This document shows positions 1 to 10,951 of a stretch of 64,000 nt of DNA, in pieces. Below the pieces are notes generated by a model, which was not told the origin of the DNA, did no database searches, and worked only from the letters and a program-made list of their open reading frames with translations. Position numbers and translations under genes: made by a program. Origin of the DNA: Tricholoma matsutake (taxonomy: Eukaryota; Basidiomycota; Agaricomycetes; Agaricales; Tricholomataceae); the NCBI GenBank assembly GCA_026075535.2, contig AP026538.1, positions 8,370,001-8,434,000 of the forward strand, written 5' to 3'. The stretch's first letter is position 1. The number at the start of each line of letters is the position of its first letter.

Positions 1-425
1 TGTTCAGTTTTCCTGGCTCATCACTCATATAGCCTGTAGACTCAGATGTGAATTAGTGATAGAGACAGATCAAGAAAGAAAAAAAAACATATCTATGGGA
101 AATGTCCTTGAGCTCATTTCCCCATGCTCGATGTGGTTGCCTTTCCCTTCCTGGCCCTTGGGTTGCTTGTTTTGTTGATTGTTGCTGTGCTGTCTTACCT
201 TGAAGCTTTGTATACTGTAGTGGAGTCAAACATAGATTAGTATTAAAAGAATAAGAATGAAGACAAAAAGCATCCTAAAAGCTTAGCACTGCTCCTTCAT
301 CCCACTTCATCTGTTGTTTTTGGCATGGTTGTGACATGACAGGTTGTAGACATTGGTTGTGGCTGGCTGTCATTGTTGTGGGCACTGTTGGTGTGTTGTT
401 GTCTGGTTCCCATCATTGCTGTTAG

Positions 426-1502
426 AGATTGTCAGGGGTAACCCTGGGGTGTTTTTTTGCTACCCTTACCCCAGGGTATGAAGAGTATGAATACCCCCAG
501 GGGTATTGTGCAAGGGTATGGTTGGTAGGAGTATTTACAGCACACAGACTTTGTCCAATGTGGACAAATTGTGTGAGGGCTACTACAAGAAGATTGAGTG
601 CATGGGAACAGAGCTGATATGGTGATGAGAGCAGAAAAGGGAATGGTCACATTGACTAAGGCTGTTCACACACCAGACAATGGTGAGAATCCTAACAGAA
701 CACAACTGGGGTGCCTCTCAGGTGTATACTCTGTATTAAGGTTGCCTTGACTGACTTGGGGCATTTTTGTATTCTTGAAATAACTTGACACAATGCACTC
801 AGCCTGCTTAGTGTTGAGAGAGGACCCATTGACTTTTGGGGCTCCTTATTTATTCAGAATGCTATACAATTTATTAGAATTGATATTTCCTTTGACTCAT
901 TTTTTGCAAGTCAACCAGCAAAAATGAGTCAAAGGCAATATCAATTCCAATAAATTGTATAGAATTCTGAAAATATTTACATAGATAGGGAGCCCCAAAA
1001 GTCAATGGGTCCTCTCTCAACACTAAGCAGGTTGAGTGCATTGTGTCAAGTTATTTTAAAAATACAAAAATGCCCCAAGTTGGTCAAGGCAACACTACTC
1101 TGTATATATACCATGTTACAGCTATTGTATATCATTTGAGAGGAAAACAATCATGAAAGATGCATGGACAAGAACATGTTCAATCCAAAAATAGCAAGCA
1201 CATCAGAATCACATTACTCATGATCAGAATGTGCATCTGTGTACAAGCTGACATGTCTTAGTATTTACCAGTAAATAAAATAGCAAAAAATGGAATAATG
1301 ATATAGGTACACTTGGGAATAATTTCCTAACAGCCATGTATTCCAAGAGTAAAAGTATGTGGAGGGCAAAAAAATGATATCTTATCCCTCATAGAGTCAT
1401 ACCCTTGGCCATACCCCTGGGGGTATGCACAAGGGTAAAGGTATGTGGAGGGTAAAATTTTCATACCCTGACCCCTACCCTTACATACCCTTGACAATCA
1501 CT
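426..1502. mobile_element. Inverted-repeat element with GATTGTCA ends
   Basis: The left end (GATTGTCAGGGGTA) and the right end (TACCCTTGACAATC) form an imperfect terminal inverted repeat. Both ends are followed inward by related blocks rich in the motif GGGTATG/CATACCC. No target-site duplication is clear next to the ends, and no coding sequence is convincing. A separate palindromic element (737-1095) is nested inside. It looks like a short non-autonomous DNA element of unassigned superfamily; the ends are approximate. Confidence 0.5.
737..1095. mobile_element. Foldback MITE, 10-bp target duplication
   Basis: This is a nearly perfect palindrome centred at about 917. The arm starting GTTGCCTTGACTGACTTGGG at 741 returns inverted and ends at 1093. 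Arms of about 165 bp are separated by only a few bases. TACTCTGTAT occurs directly on both sides (727-736 and 1096-1105), giving a 10-bp target-site duplication, which fits Mutator-like mobilisation. It has no ORF, so it would move only with a transposase supplied in trans. Confidence 0.75.
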
Positions 1503-2185
1503 AGTTGCTGTAGCCCTGGGCAGGAGTGGAAAAGAAAAATGATGCCACATATTTGGCTCATGTTGAACTTTTGTCTGGGTTTGAAATAACTTGTGCAGTT
1601 TTGAGTGCAGTTTCCTGCACAGCCACATCACCACTCCTCGATGTCACCTCCACCCTTTTGTCAACACCCATGTCCACTTGTTTGCAGTTCTAAGGCATTT
1701 TTCTCAGCAGGCATGGGAGTATGGAATTGCACATAAAACAGGCCCAAATAATGCTAGACATGTCCTTTGGGTGCTAGGTAAGGTTTCTTTCTTACAACCA
1801 ACTAATGGTTTTCACTTGTTTTTAGGTTCTAAACATGTTGTAACAACAGCCCCTGAGACAATGTGCCTAGGCCAACCACCACACCTCTCAGGGGCTCACA
1901 GGGTGAAGGTGATGACTGACAAGAAATAGAGACTGAGGATAGAGACCAACAGACAACATAGGCAATGGGGGCAATGGGGGATGAAACACAGATGATGTCA
2001 TCCAATAAACTTGAAGATCTGATGGTGAGTGACTACCACCAGCTTTACCCCCTCTCACAAGCTTGATTTTATTTTATTCTATAGTTGGGTGGATATTATA
2101 TGTGTTAGGAAACAGCCCCATTACCTAATAAAATTTCATTTTTATTTTATTATGTTGAATTATGCTACATTATGCTGAATGACAC
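1503..2185. other. Non-genic stretch with degenerate repeat
   Basis: I see no supported gene. The ORF at 1591-1929 has low-complexity codon content and no recognisable domain. The segment around 1795-1870 (an AACCAACTAATG block, a T-rich tract ending in TTTTTAGGTTCTA, then an ACAACAG block) resembles 61415-61490, so it belongs to a dispersed repeat rather than to a gene. Confidence 0.4.
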
Positions 2186-2619
2186 TAAGATAGTCCTCAC
2201 TCATAGACAACGATGTCACATGCATTCATTGATTTCAGTCAAAAGCGGGCACTGACATTGTCACACTGTGTTTTAAAAAAAAAGGCAACCGAGGAAAGTT
2301 TTATTAAGTGTTTTTAAAAAGAACTGTGCAAACCAAATTTGAACTAAGGAATGAGTGACAGAGGAGTATTGCCTGCAAAGTCGGCAGTCCATCAAAAATC
2401 ACTCGCAAAAGAGTCACAATCAAAACATTGACTTCCATAACAAAATCCTATACTCCTCCCACAAAACTCGCAGTGCCCACCAGGTTTTGGTAGAACCTTC
2501 CTGATATGAAGATCAACCTTTCCGCAGAGCCATATTCTGTAAAAAGGCCTCCAAACATTGTTCACAGGTGAGATGGTTGATTCACGTGACGTCGTTGTGT
2601 ATGAGTGAGGACTATCTTA
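2186..2619. mobile_element. MITE with 34-bp terminal inverted repeats
   Basis: Positions 2186-2219 and 2586-2619 are inverted repeats of 34 bp with two mismatches; the outermost bases are TAAGATAGTCCTCAC and its complement. If the outer TA is a duplicated target, the element is Tc1/mariner-like with a TA target duplication, but the dinucleotide alone is weak evidence. The 365-bp interior has no ORF. Confidence 0.7.
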
Positions 2620-2943
2620 CATGACACTGCATGTGCAGGGCATGAGAATTTTATTTCACATGCATTGGTAGCAACAATGTACAATATATGTAACATAGTA
2701 TATAAACACACACCTAGGGGACCCCAGTTGTGTTCTCTTAGGTATTCCACCTATACTTGTGGTGTGAAACACCATTCTCAACCAACCATTCTATTAATAA
2801 CCCCTTGCATCAAAATCATCAATTCCCCCATCATGTGCATGGATCCCACCCCCTTCTTGTAGAGAGAACCCACATGGTCTTAGCTAGCAGATAGTGGGTG
2901 TCACTCTAACAATATGTAAGCACAATTCTGTGTGGGTAATGCA

Positions 2944-3046
2944 TGATGGTGAGCGACTACCACCAGCCTTACCCCTCTCACAAGCTTGATTTGATTTTAT
3001 TCTATGTCTGTTCTTTGTATATCATAGTTGGGTGGATATTATATGT
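2944..3046. repeat. Direct repeat of 2021-2103
   Basis: The block starting GATGGTGAG(C/T)GACTACCACC and ending TTGGGTGGATATTATATGT occurs at 2021-2103 and again here. This copy carries about 20 extra bases near its middle. The two copies bracket the MITE at 2186-2619 and could be the remains of a larger element or of a local duplication. Confidence 0.55.
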
Positions 3047-3186
3047 AACAATCACATGCCCAGGTAATGCATGACATTTAAATTGTATCTTCTGAGTAGT
3101 TTAAAATTGTGGGGAAAAATATTTTGTTGTTGGTGTGGTGAATGTGGTTAGATTTCAAGATTGTAATTGAGTTGTGGCTCAAATGG

Positions 3187-4720
3187 CTACACACTAATTA
3201 GACTTGCTAGATGCTCCATACACTGCCACATGAATGTAGTTTTCCTGATGCTGCATGACTGGTGCAGTGGTTGAAGTGTTTTGTCAGTGCTGGATGTGAA
3301 GCTAGAGTAGTTGTCATGATAGAAGGTGTGCAGCACTGATTTTGCTTTCTTGAGGTCAGTGAGAAGGTCACCATCTTGTGCATAATCTGCTTCCAAGCCT
3401 TTGTACAAAATGTGACGGTCCAGCACTTCAGACAGAGGTCAATGCTTTAACAAAGATGAAAAGGGGGTATGACTCACAGGCAGCCCAAATGTAAAAGGGG
3501 GAGAGATCAGAATGGTAGTACTACTCACCCAGCTTCTGGTGCACAGCAAGAAGGCCATCTTTAATCATCAGGGATGTTGAGTCAGGAAGAGAGCGGAGAG
3601 AATTGCAAACTTCATCTTGAAGCCCACAAAAGATAGCATGGGCAGTTGACAACATGGGTTGTTTTGTTGTGGACATCTGAGTAGTTGCAGACTGAAATGC
3701 CTTCAACCAACCTGCCACCTGTGTTATCAACTACTCAGCCTCAGTAATTGTAAGGATAGCAAGGTCCTCATTCTGGAGAATGAAATCATCAATTTTCTGA
3801 CAGAAATTGAGTGCTTGTCCTATACCATGATTAACAAATGTTAAAGAAGTTGCATTGTTGATTAACTTATGCATAATTTGATGTATAGATGACCACCATG
3901 TCCTGACATCAAGAATCAACATCAATGCTCATTGATCTATTATCTTCTGTGCCTGGAATGATAGGGAGACTAAGTTCAGCTATCATTGCTTTCTCTGAGG
4001 GCTCAATTGGACAGTGTGGACAATTTTTCAAAGCCACAAGTTATCAAAGTCAGTCCACAACTATGACATGATTAATAGGGCAGTACCATGTCTACCAAAG
4101 ACAGATTGCTTTTTGATTGATCTGGCTCAATAGCATGATCTGATACAGCAAAGTTGGCCTGGTCACCTTTGCATCATCTTGAGTTGTAGCATCATTGTCA
4201 AGGTCATGGTCAAGTGATGCCATGGCAGCATCTTGGTATTTTCCAGCACATGAAGTGCTTTCTTGCCCTCTGCACTCAAAACAGCACCAATGCCCTCAAG
4301 GAGCTATGAATCAGAATAATTATAAGCCAACAAATGTAGAAGTCATCAAGGAACATACCTTGATTGCTGCTAGATGAATTGTATGAAGCATACAATATAG
4401 GCAAGCACATGAAGCATTGAAGGATACTCCAGCCTTTTTTTCATGATGTTCAATACCATCAATGAACATATCATTGTTTGATGCATATTATCAACTGTAT
4501 TGAAGGGTTGATTAGTAGCAACAATCCACTTGGTGAGAAGCTCCTCAAACCGATCCTGATCTTCCCTATGGATAATATAAAAACATCAGTCATGCAAGGC
4601 CATGGACATTGACAAACCACTGCCTGCTCTTGCTGTTTTGTGGATGTATCCCTGATATTTTCTGATTGCACCTTGAGACCACCAAAAACTCAGCACTTGC
4701 TTTGGCAGTGAGGGGTCTCT
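3187..4720 (-). pseudogene. Decayed hAT-family transposase
   Basis: Scattered minus-strand frames carry pieces of a hAT transposase in the right order. Around 4560-4480 one reads a segment like RFEELLTKWIVATNQPF, the typical start of the RNase H-like region in fungal hAT transposases. Around 3925-3731 is LDVRTWWSSIHQIMHK, matching the conserved DVRTRWSST block before the insertion domain. The 3730-3521 frame continues with the block leading to the dimerisation region. Frames are interrupted by stops and shifts, so it is inactive. I could not place terminal inverted repeats with confidence. Confidence 0.65.
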
Positions 4721-5107
4721 TGCCAGATACTATGTCAATCCCTTCTTGGGTTATGTGACCCTCAGGACCAACTCTTGAGAATGGAATAGAGATGGAACAT
4801 CAATGGCAAGCAGGACTTGAGATTTCCAATGAGACCTGTGATGTCCACCATTAATATTGGATAGGGGGGGAAAATAGTGTAGTGATTCTGGGGGATTCTT
4901 TACTAAAGGGGTCACTTGACAACGAACATGAATGTTGTATATTGTGTTTGGTGTACTGTGACTATAGTAAAAGATATCATACATTATATAAGACTGATCC
5001 TTATAAAAGATCAGTTGAGGTCAATGTAAGGTAAATTAAATAGATATATACATTGGGGCAAAGCCTCAGATCACCACCATGACCACCCTCCCCCTTAGAC
5101 TTCAACT

Positions 5108-5472
5108 TATTGGAGCAGACTATATATGCTGCACAGCAGAAGAGACAACAAGTTCCTTACAACCTACCTGGGGTTTAGTTAGACTTACAGCTAGGGTTAG
5201 CAGAGGTAAGAACACTGTATTCCTACTATGGTACAGGTTCTCTTTATATACATAATAATAAGGATGTCACATGACTCAGGAATATGTTTACCACATGTAT
5301 GCACAGTAAGCGGAGTAACATGTGTATGCTGCATGTATTGCCTCATGCATTCAGCATGTATTGCCTCATGTATTCAGCATGTATTGCCTCATGTATTCAG
5401 CATGTATTGCCTCATGTATTCAGCATGTATTGCCTCATGTATGCAGCATGTATCTCAGGGTTAATTTCAACA
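5108..5472 (-). repeat. 3' LTR of copia copy 1
   Basis: In element orientation it begins TGTTGAAATTAA and ends CTGCTCCAATA (the outer end has decayed from CAACA). It is 365 bp, 69 bp longer than its partner at 10597-10892. The excess equals three extra 23-bp units of an internal tandem repeat. Confidence 0.9.
5335..5458. repeat. 23-bp tandem repeat inside LTR
   Basis: About five to six head-to-tail copies of the unit GTATTGCCTCATGTATTCAGC(AT) lie in the 3' LTR. The partner LTR has two to three, and the LTRs of copia copy 2 have about one. The short ORFs overlapping it translate only the repeat and are not genes. Confidence 0.9.
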
Positions 5473-5484
5473 CCCCCCCTCAAA
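5473..5484 (-). other. Polypurine tract of copia copy 1
   Basis: On the minus strand the sequence TTTGAGGGGGG sits immediately before the 3' LTR, the expected site for plus-strand DNA priming. The same tract occurs next to the 3' LTR of copy 2 at 23820. Confidence 0.75.
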
Positions 5485-5504
5485 CTGTACAGTGCTCTAA
5501 GCAG

Positions 5505-8500
5505 CTAAGTTTGAATCTCGAAAGTAATTCCGAGAGAGTCTCTAAATTTCCTGAATAGGATGGTGCCAATGTTCTTTGTGAACATGTCAGCTGGATTATC
5601 ACTTCCAGGAATGAAAATGACTGTGACTTTGTCATTTTCTATGCATTTGCAGGTATAGTGGTAGCGAATGTCTATATGTTTGGTCCTTCTTTCCTGAACT
5701 GGATTTGATCCAATAAAGATGGATCCCTGATTATCAGTGCAGATTGGTATGCACTTCAGTATATATCCAAGTTCCTGGAGTAAGGACTCTATCCATGCTA
5801 TCTGCTGACAAGTGTCAGAGAGAGCCATATATTCGGCTTCTGTGAATGACAGTGCTACAGTTTTTTGTAAATGGGACTGCCAGCACACAATGCCACTCGC
5901 TAGAGTAGCAAAGTAACTTGTTGTAGATCGGCGCTTGACAGTGTCAGCTGCCCAATCAGAATCTGTGAAGGCCTGTAGCCATTCAGATTTCTCTCCATCG
6001 AAGACAATATTATATTTCTGGGTTCCCACCAGATAGTGCATGATGTACATCACTTTGTCTAGATGTTCTTGGCTAGGATTAGCTGAGAATTGTGACATCT
6101 TGATTATCATGTAAGCAATATCAGGTTGTGTTCTGAGCATCAGATACAATAAAGATCCAATCACAGACTGATATTTTGATCTAAGTGCCACGTTTGGCAT
6201 CACTGTGTTTTCTGACAGTTTGTAACCAGTCAGGAGTGGAGTGGGGGCAACTTTGGCATTTGTCATCTCAAACCTCTTGAGCACTTTGGCAAGATATTCA
6301 GTTTGATTGAGTTTGACTTTATTTGCAGTCTGGGTGATGCGCATGCCTAAGAATTCCATGACTTTTTCAGTACTACGGCACTCCCAATGCTTTAGACAAG
6401 CATTCTTCTTTTCATCCACAAATTTCTTGTTCTTCCCCATGAACAAGCCATCATCAACATAGACCAGCGCAATAACAATGCTGCCTGTCTTAGGATCCTT
6501 GTGTATGAAAATGCCAGCATCGGAGCTGGCGTGCATGAACCCAATGGTGTGCATAAATGCCTCTAGCTCTTTCCAGCATGCTAGTGAGGCCTGTTTAAAG
6601 CCATACAATGCTCAGCATAAGCGCATTACTTTGCACTCTTTTCCCTCGAGTCTGAAACCCTTGGGTTGATCCATATAGATCTCCTCATCTAGTTTTCCAT
6701 ATAAAAATGCGGTTTTTACATCTAGACCAGTCATATACATGCCTTCTAGAGATGCAAGTGCAAACATGAGGTGTATGGTCTCGTAGCGGACTACTGGTGA
6801 GAAAATCTCATCAAAGTCAACACCTTCAACTTGTGAAAAGCCTTTGGCCATGAGTCTGGCTCATTTTCTTCCGTCCGATTTCATGGAGAAAACCCATCTA
6901 TTTTTGATCATTTTTCAATCATGTGGAAGATCAACAATGTCATAGACTTGTCGCTTGTGAAGAGCCTCTAATTCTTCATGACAAGCCTGTTTCCACTCAA
7001 GTTGCTGCTGCCATGGTAGGCGCACAATATCGTGAAATTAGTTTGGAACTTGGCTTATTTCACTTGATGGTGTGACTGCTTTTGACAACAGCCAGTGAAT
7101 AAGCTTATCTCCACCTTTCTTGGTTATCTTTTTAATATAACCTGCTTCATGCAGTTCCCCCATTGGGTGATCATGTTCTTGATTATTGGAATCGGGCACA
7201 CTCTTGTGGGGTGCCAAACTCGGTCCAGCAACCGGTTCTTGCTGTTGAGATTGTGGTTGTGTTCAGTTATGATCCAAATCTTGACCCACAGATCTCTTCC
7301 AATATCGATCACGTGCAATGTCTCTCTCTATGTCAGAGGGGAGTCGCTTCTCTCCATAGGTATTGCCAGGACAGTTTGGGATGTTCCTCTGCCTGCCTGA
7401 TCGATGGGGCAATTGCTGCCATTCCTGTTGATCATCACATCTTGGATGAAAGTCCTCAGTGGTTACTGGAGGAGGTGGAGGAGGAGCATCAGTCGCATCA
7501 TCATGTGCCTTTTGCTCGCTTGGTACATCATCATCATCTTTTTCTGATGACAGAGGAAGGGGCAGATTTTGTGGCAGTATAGAATCATCACCATCCATTC
7601 CAGATGAGTGGTCATCATCTTCTGGTTCTGGAGGTGGAAAATCACCAAGGTATGTCTTGGCAGGAGTTTTAGCTCTGGGACAGCATGGGAACAATGTTTC
7701 ATCAAATAGTGCCATGGCACCAATGAATATTGGGCCACTAAGTTGCATGAAACGGTATGCTTTAATGCCATCTTCTAATCCAAGGTACGTCATTAACTCC
7801 AATTGAGGAGCTAATGTGGTTGGACATTTCTCCTTGGGTAGATAGACATAAGCACTGCAACCAAAGACCTTCAGATCATTTAGATCTGGGCGGACTTTAT
7901 TCAGGTCCTCAAAAGGTGTCAGCCATTTCAGGTGCCTTATTGGGGTTTGGTTGTATAGGTGTGTTGCATGTTCAATGCAAAATTCCCACCATGATTGTGC
8001 TAGACAAGCAGTAAATCGCAGGGTTTGCGACTTTTCCATTATTGTCCTTGTGGCATGCTCTGCATGCCCATTCTGTTGGTGAACATGGGGTGTGGACATC
8101 TCTATTTTGATGCCAAAATTCTTGAGTGTATTTTGTAGCTCATGATCTTTGAACTCCCCCCCTGGATCAACATGCCAGCACTTGATTGTAGTGCCATACT
8201 GGGTCAAAGCCATTGCCTGAAATTGTCTAATCGCTGCAGCAGTGTCAGACTTCTTTCTAAGGCACTGGACCCAGATATGTGACATTTTGTTGTCTAGAAA
8301 TACAATGAAGTATTTATGTTTGTGGTACAATAGTACCAGGAGTTCCTTTAGATCGGAATGTATTAATTCAAAGGATTTCTCTGCATGTGAATTTGATTTG
8401 GGAAAAGATTTTGATGTCATTTTCCCTTCAGCGCATATAATTTTGTCTTTAGGAATAATTAAATTCCTTGGGAATTTTATGGTGCTGTTAGGCATTTTCC

Positions 8501-9374
8501 CTAGTGCCTCTTTGGATGGGTGTCCAAGTTGCCTATGCCAAGTCAAGTAGTCAGTGACATACATGGTTGCGACATTGATCCTCTTGGTGCTCAATCTATG
8601 AGTCCAAGCCCAATAGATCGTGTCACATCTCCTAAGAGGGACACAATCCATTATTGGGTTTCCTTTCTCAAAACATGAAATGTGTGTGGAGGAACCATGC
8701 ACATCACTTCCATCTTGTAAAAAGACGCCCATTGACAGTAGTCGAGTATTACAGTCAGGTATGTAGTAGATGGGGTATAATCACATTTCATGCGTCTCTG
8801 ACTTCCTGTGACATACTACCTGATGTCTAATGAAGACTGCTCCTTTTCCAACTATATGAGTAGTACCTGTGGCTGTTTGAACCAAGGTAGAGTCCTTTCT
8901 TGGTAAAGGCTCGTAAGAAGCAAAATCTTTCATTTCACCAGTGAAGTGCTTTGATGCACCTGAATCCATGATCCAGTTGGCACCTTTCTTACAATTTCCG
9001 TTTGCACACATAACACATATATTAAGATCTAAATAGTTCCATGATACATTTAATAGCGGTAAGATTTCACATGAAAAGTTCACTGTAATCATTGGAATAT
9101 TAATCTTTGTGCTTGCAGCAGGGAAAAGTACTGACCTGTCATCATATCCACCTGTTTCAAGTGGTTCATCGATGAGCATCTCGTTGACAGCCTTCCACAC
9201 TTCTTCATCAGAAACTAGAGGTTCTGATCTGAGGGAGACAGTATCGTCTTTGACCTCTACGATCCTAGGTTCCAATTCGATCCTCCTTCTCCTACCTTCT
9301 CGCACTGTCAGGTGCTCTTCCAGTGGTCACAGATTTTTCGCGCTGCATGGAAGTTGCATTTGCTTGAGGGTGTC
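5505..9374 (-). pseudogene. Copia Pol remnant (PR-IN-RT-RNase H)
   Basis: Read on the minus strand, the order is protease with DSGASKHFTG (about 8960), integrase with a HLGHPSKEAL-type zinc region and the VDPGGEFKD and HQQNGHAE catalytic blocks (8500-8000), RT with YVDDGLFMGK (about 6460) and RNase H with DSDWAAD and FTEAEYMALSD (about 5960-5830). In-frame stops include 6612-6614, 6861-6863 and 7263-7265, all TGA where copy 2 reads CGA. The start of the protease-integrase segment also has a stop where copy 2 has CGG. The catalytic residues that can be seen are mostly kept, so decay is recent compared with other remnants here. Confidence 0.9.
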
Positions 9375-10348
9375 TCAAGCTTGCTGATATTCGGCATAAA
9401 CTGAATGAGAGGTAGAGGCTGTGCCCATATATGCCTGTGCTGCATGCAGGTGGTTGGCGGTGAGAGTCCCTTGTGGGAGTGTGGTCGCACTGTTTGATGC
9501 ACTGAATGAGCAGCATCGGCAGTATGATGGTGCCATTACCATTTTTGGTGGTAAAGGCACTGGAGGTGAGGTGTGTATGCTTCTCTTTGGGCTTATCCTC
9601 CTTAGTCTTTTTGTTCCCATGTTGTCCATGCTTTTGGGACAACTCTCCATTGTTGTCTTGCCCTTCTTTGGGCTGCCATTTAGGGTTCCCCCCCTTTGTG
9701 CTTGACAGCGGAAAGCTTATTGGCCTGAGGTGGGCTGGTGGGCTTTCCAACTGCTGTGCACCTAGAGGCTTCAGCAACAATGGAGTCCTTGACATGTTTG
9801 AATGTCAAGGCACTAGTAGTGGTCGTGTAAGGACCATGGCAGATAATAAATCATACTTGCGTGGCATTGCAGCAAGTAGGATCATTGCCTGTACTAGTTC
9901 AGGGATAGTGACGTTGGCAGCCATGAGGCGCTCAAACTTGTCAGCCATCTTAGTGATCTCTGGCACTGGGTTTGCAGCCAGGATTTTGATCACTATTGCA
10001 GACCTGAAGTCTGCAAAGACTTGGGAGGGGCCATTGACACCGTAATCAGTGTGAATGAGGTCCCACACCTCCTCAGCAGTGTCCCCAAATGGAGGGGGCC
10101 AGGCAGAGCACTAGGCTACCAATGGCCTGGTCATCTTTGTTGCTCCAGGGCTGGAGCTTGGCAGTGGCATCCGCTACGAGAGTAGTGTTCATCGTCGTCA
10201 AAGGAGGTGCCAGAGGCAGTTTGATTTCTGCCCTGCTAGTTATCTGCCAGAGGCCCTGAGACCTGAGCCATGCCTTTATTGAGTCGGCCTATTGAATGTA
10301 ATTGGATTCGTCAAAAGTTTGTATGAGTTTTTCAAGAGTTGAAGACAT
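9375..10348 (-). pseudogene. Copia Gag remnant, copy 1
   Basis: The start ATG at 10348 (MSSTLEKL...) aligns with Gag of copy 2. The frame is broken into pieces (about 10068-9805 and 9795-9292) by shifts and a deletion of about 15 bp near 10090 that removes part of a segment present in copy 2. The segment with WDLIHTDYG and VFADFRSAI matches the copia Gag core. The terminal TGA at 9375-9377 is shared with copy 2. Confidence 0.8.
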
Positions 10349-10576
10349 GATTTTTGATGGCAGCTGGTAAAAGTGCTCAATCAGTCTTTTTACTCAATAA
10401 AACATGTTTAACAATCTCAGGAGAAAACACTCCTTCAGAGTGTGTAACCCTAGTCAACCTAGGTTTTATGTGTAGCTCGCAGGGAGCACAATGCAGCTCA
10501 CGAAGAGCGCAAGGTTATAATTTGGAGACAATGAAGTCAATGTCGTTCGCAGCCAGTTAAGGTGCATTCATGACAT

Positions 10577-10596
10577 GCCCAGCAGGGCCCATAACC
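10577..10596 (-). other. Primer-binding site (half initiator tRNA)
   Basis: Directly inside the 5' LTR the plus strand reads GCCCAGCAGGGCCCATAACC. This resembles the D-stem to anticodon-loop region of an initiator methionine tRNA, with the CAT anticodon inside GGGCCCATAACC. The minus strand is therefore complementary to the 3' end of a 5' half-tRNA, the priming mode known for Drosophila copia. The assignment rests on recalled tRNA consensus. Confidence 0.75.
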
Positions 10597-10892
10597 TGTT
10601 GGAGCAGACTATATATGCTGCACAGCAGAAGAGACAACAAGTTCCTTACAACCTACCTGGGGTTTAGTTAGACTTACAGCTAGGGTTAGCAGAGGTAAGA
10701 ACACTGTATTCCTACTATGGTACAGGTTCTCCTTATATACATAATAATAAGGATGTCACATGACTCAGGAATGTGTTTACCACATGTATGCACAGTAAGC
10801 ACAGTAACATGTGTATGCTGCATGCATTGCCTCATGTATTCAGCATGTATTGCCTAATGTATGCAGCATGTATCTCAGGGTTAATTTCAACA
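10597..10892 (-). repeat. 5' LTR of copia copy 1
   Basis: This 296-bp LTR runs TGTTGGAGCAG...TTTCAACA on the plus strand. It has two to three of the 23-bp units. It is followed by CAACT, the target duplication that also precedes the other LTR. A TATATACAT block about midway may be the promoter. Confidence 0.9.
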
Positions 10893-10951
10893 CAACTGAT
10901 GGTGGAAGCCCTTTTTTTTTTGACGTTTCAATTATATTGAATTATCCAGTA

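Larger units (their letters stand above)
5108..10892 (-). mobile_element. Ty1/copia element, copy 1 (decayed)
   Basis: Two LTRs (5108-5472 and 10597-10892) in the same orientation flank Gag-protease-integrase-RT-RNase H coding remnants on the minus strand. The flanks 5103-5107 and 10893-10897 are both CAACT, a 5-bp target duplication. A primer-binding site adjoins the right (5') LTR and a G-rich polypurine tract (minus strand) adjoins the left (3') LTR. It is closely related to the copy at 23564-29205, but its reading frame is broken by several stops. Most of these are TGA where the other copy has CGA. Confidence 0.92.

Noticed and set aside
5335..5458. CRISPR-like array
   Set aside because: The units are contiguous with no variable spacers, and the genome is eukaryotic.
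5228..5558. Three overlapping ORFs with CMYCLMYSACIAS-type repeats
   Set aside because: They translate the 23-bp tandem repeat of the LTR in different frames.
7163..7806. Plus-strand ORFs of 115-139 residues opposite copia Pol
   Set aside because: Antisense shadows of the integrase-RT linker, whose acidic codons give Gly/Ser-rich antisense frames. The same shadows appear at 25806-26192.
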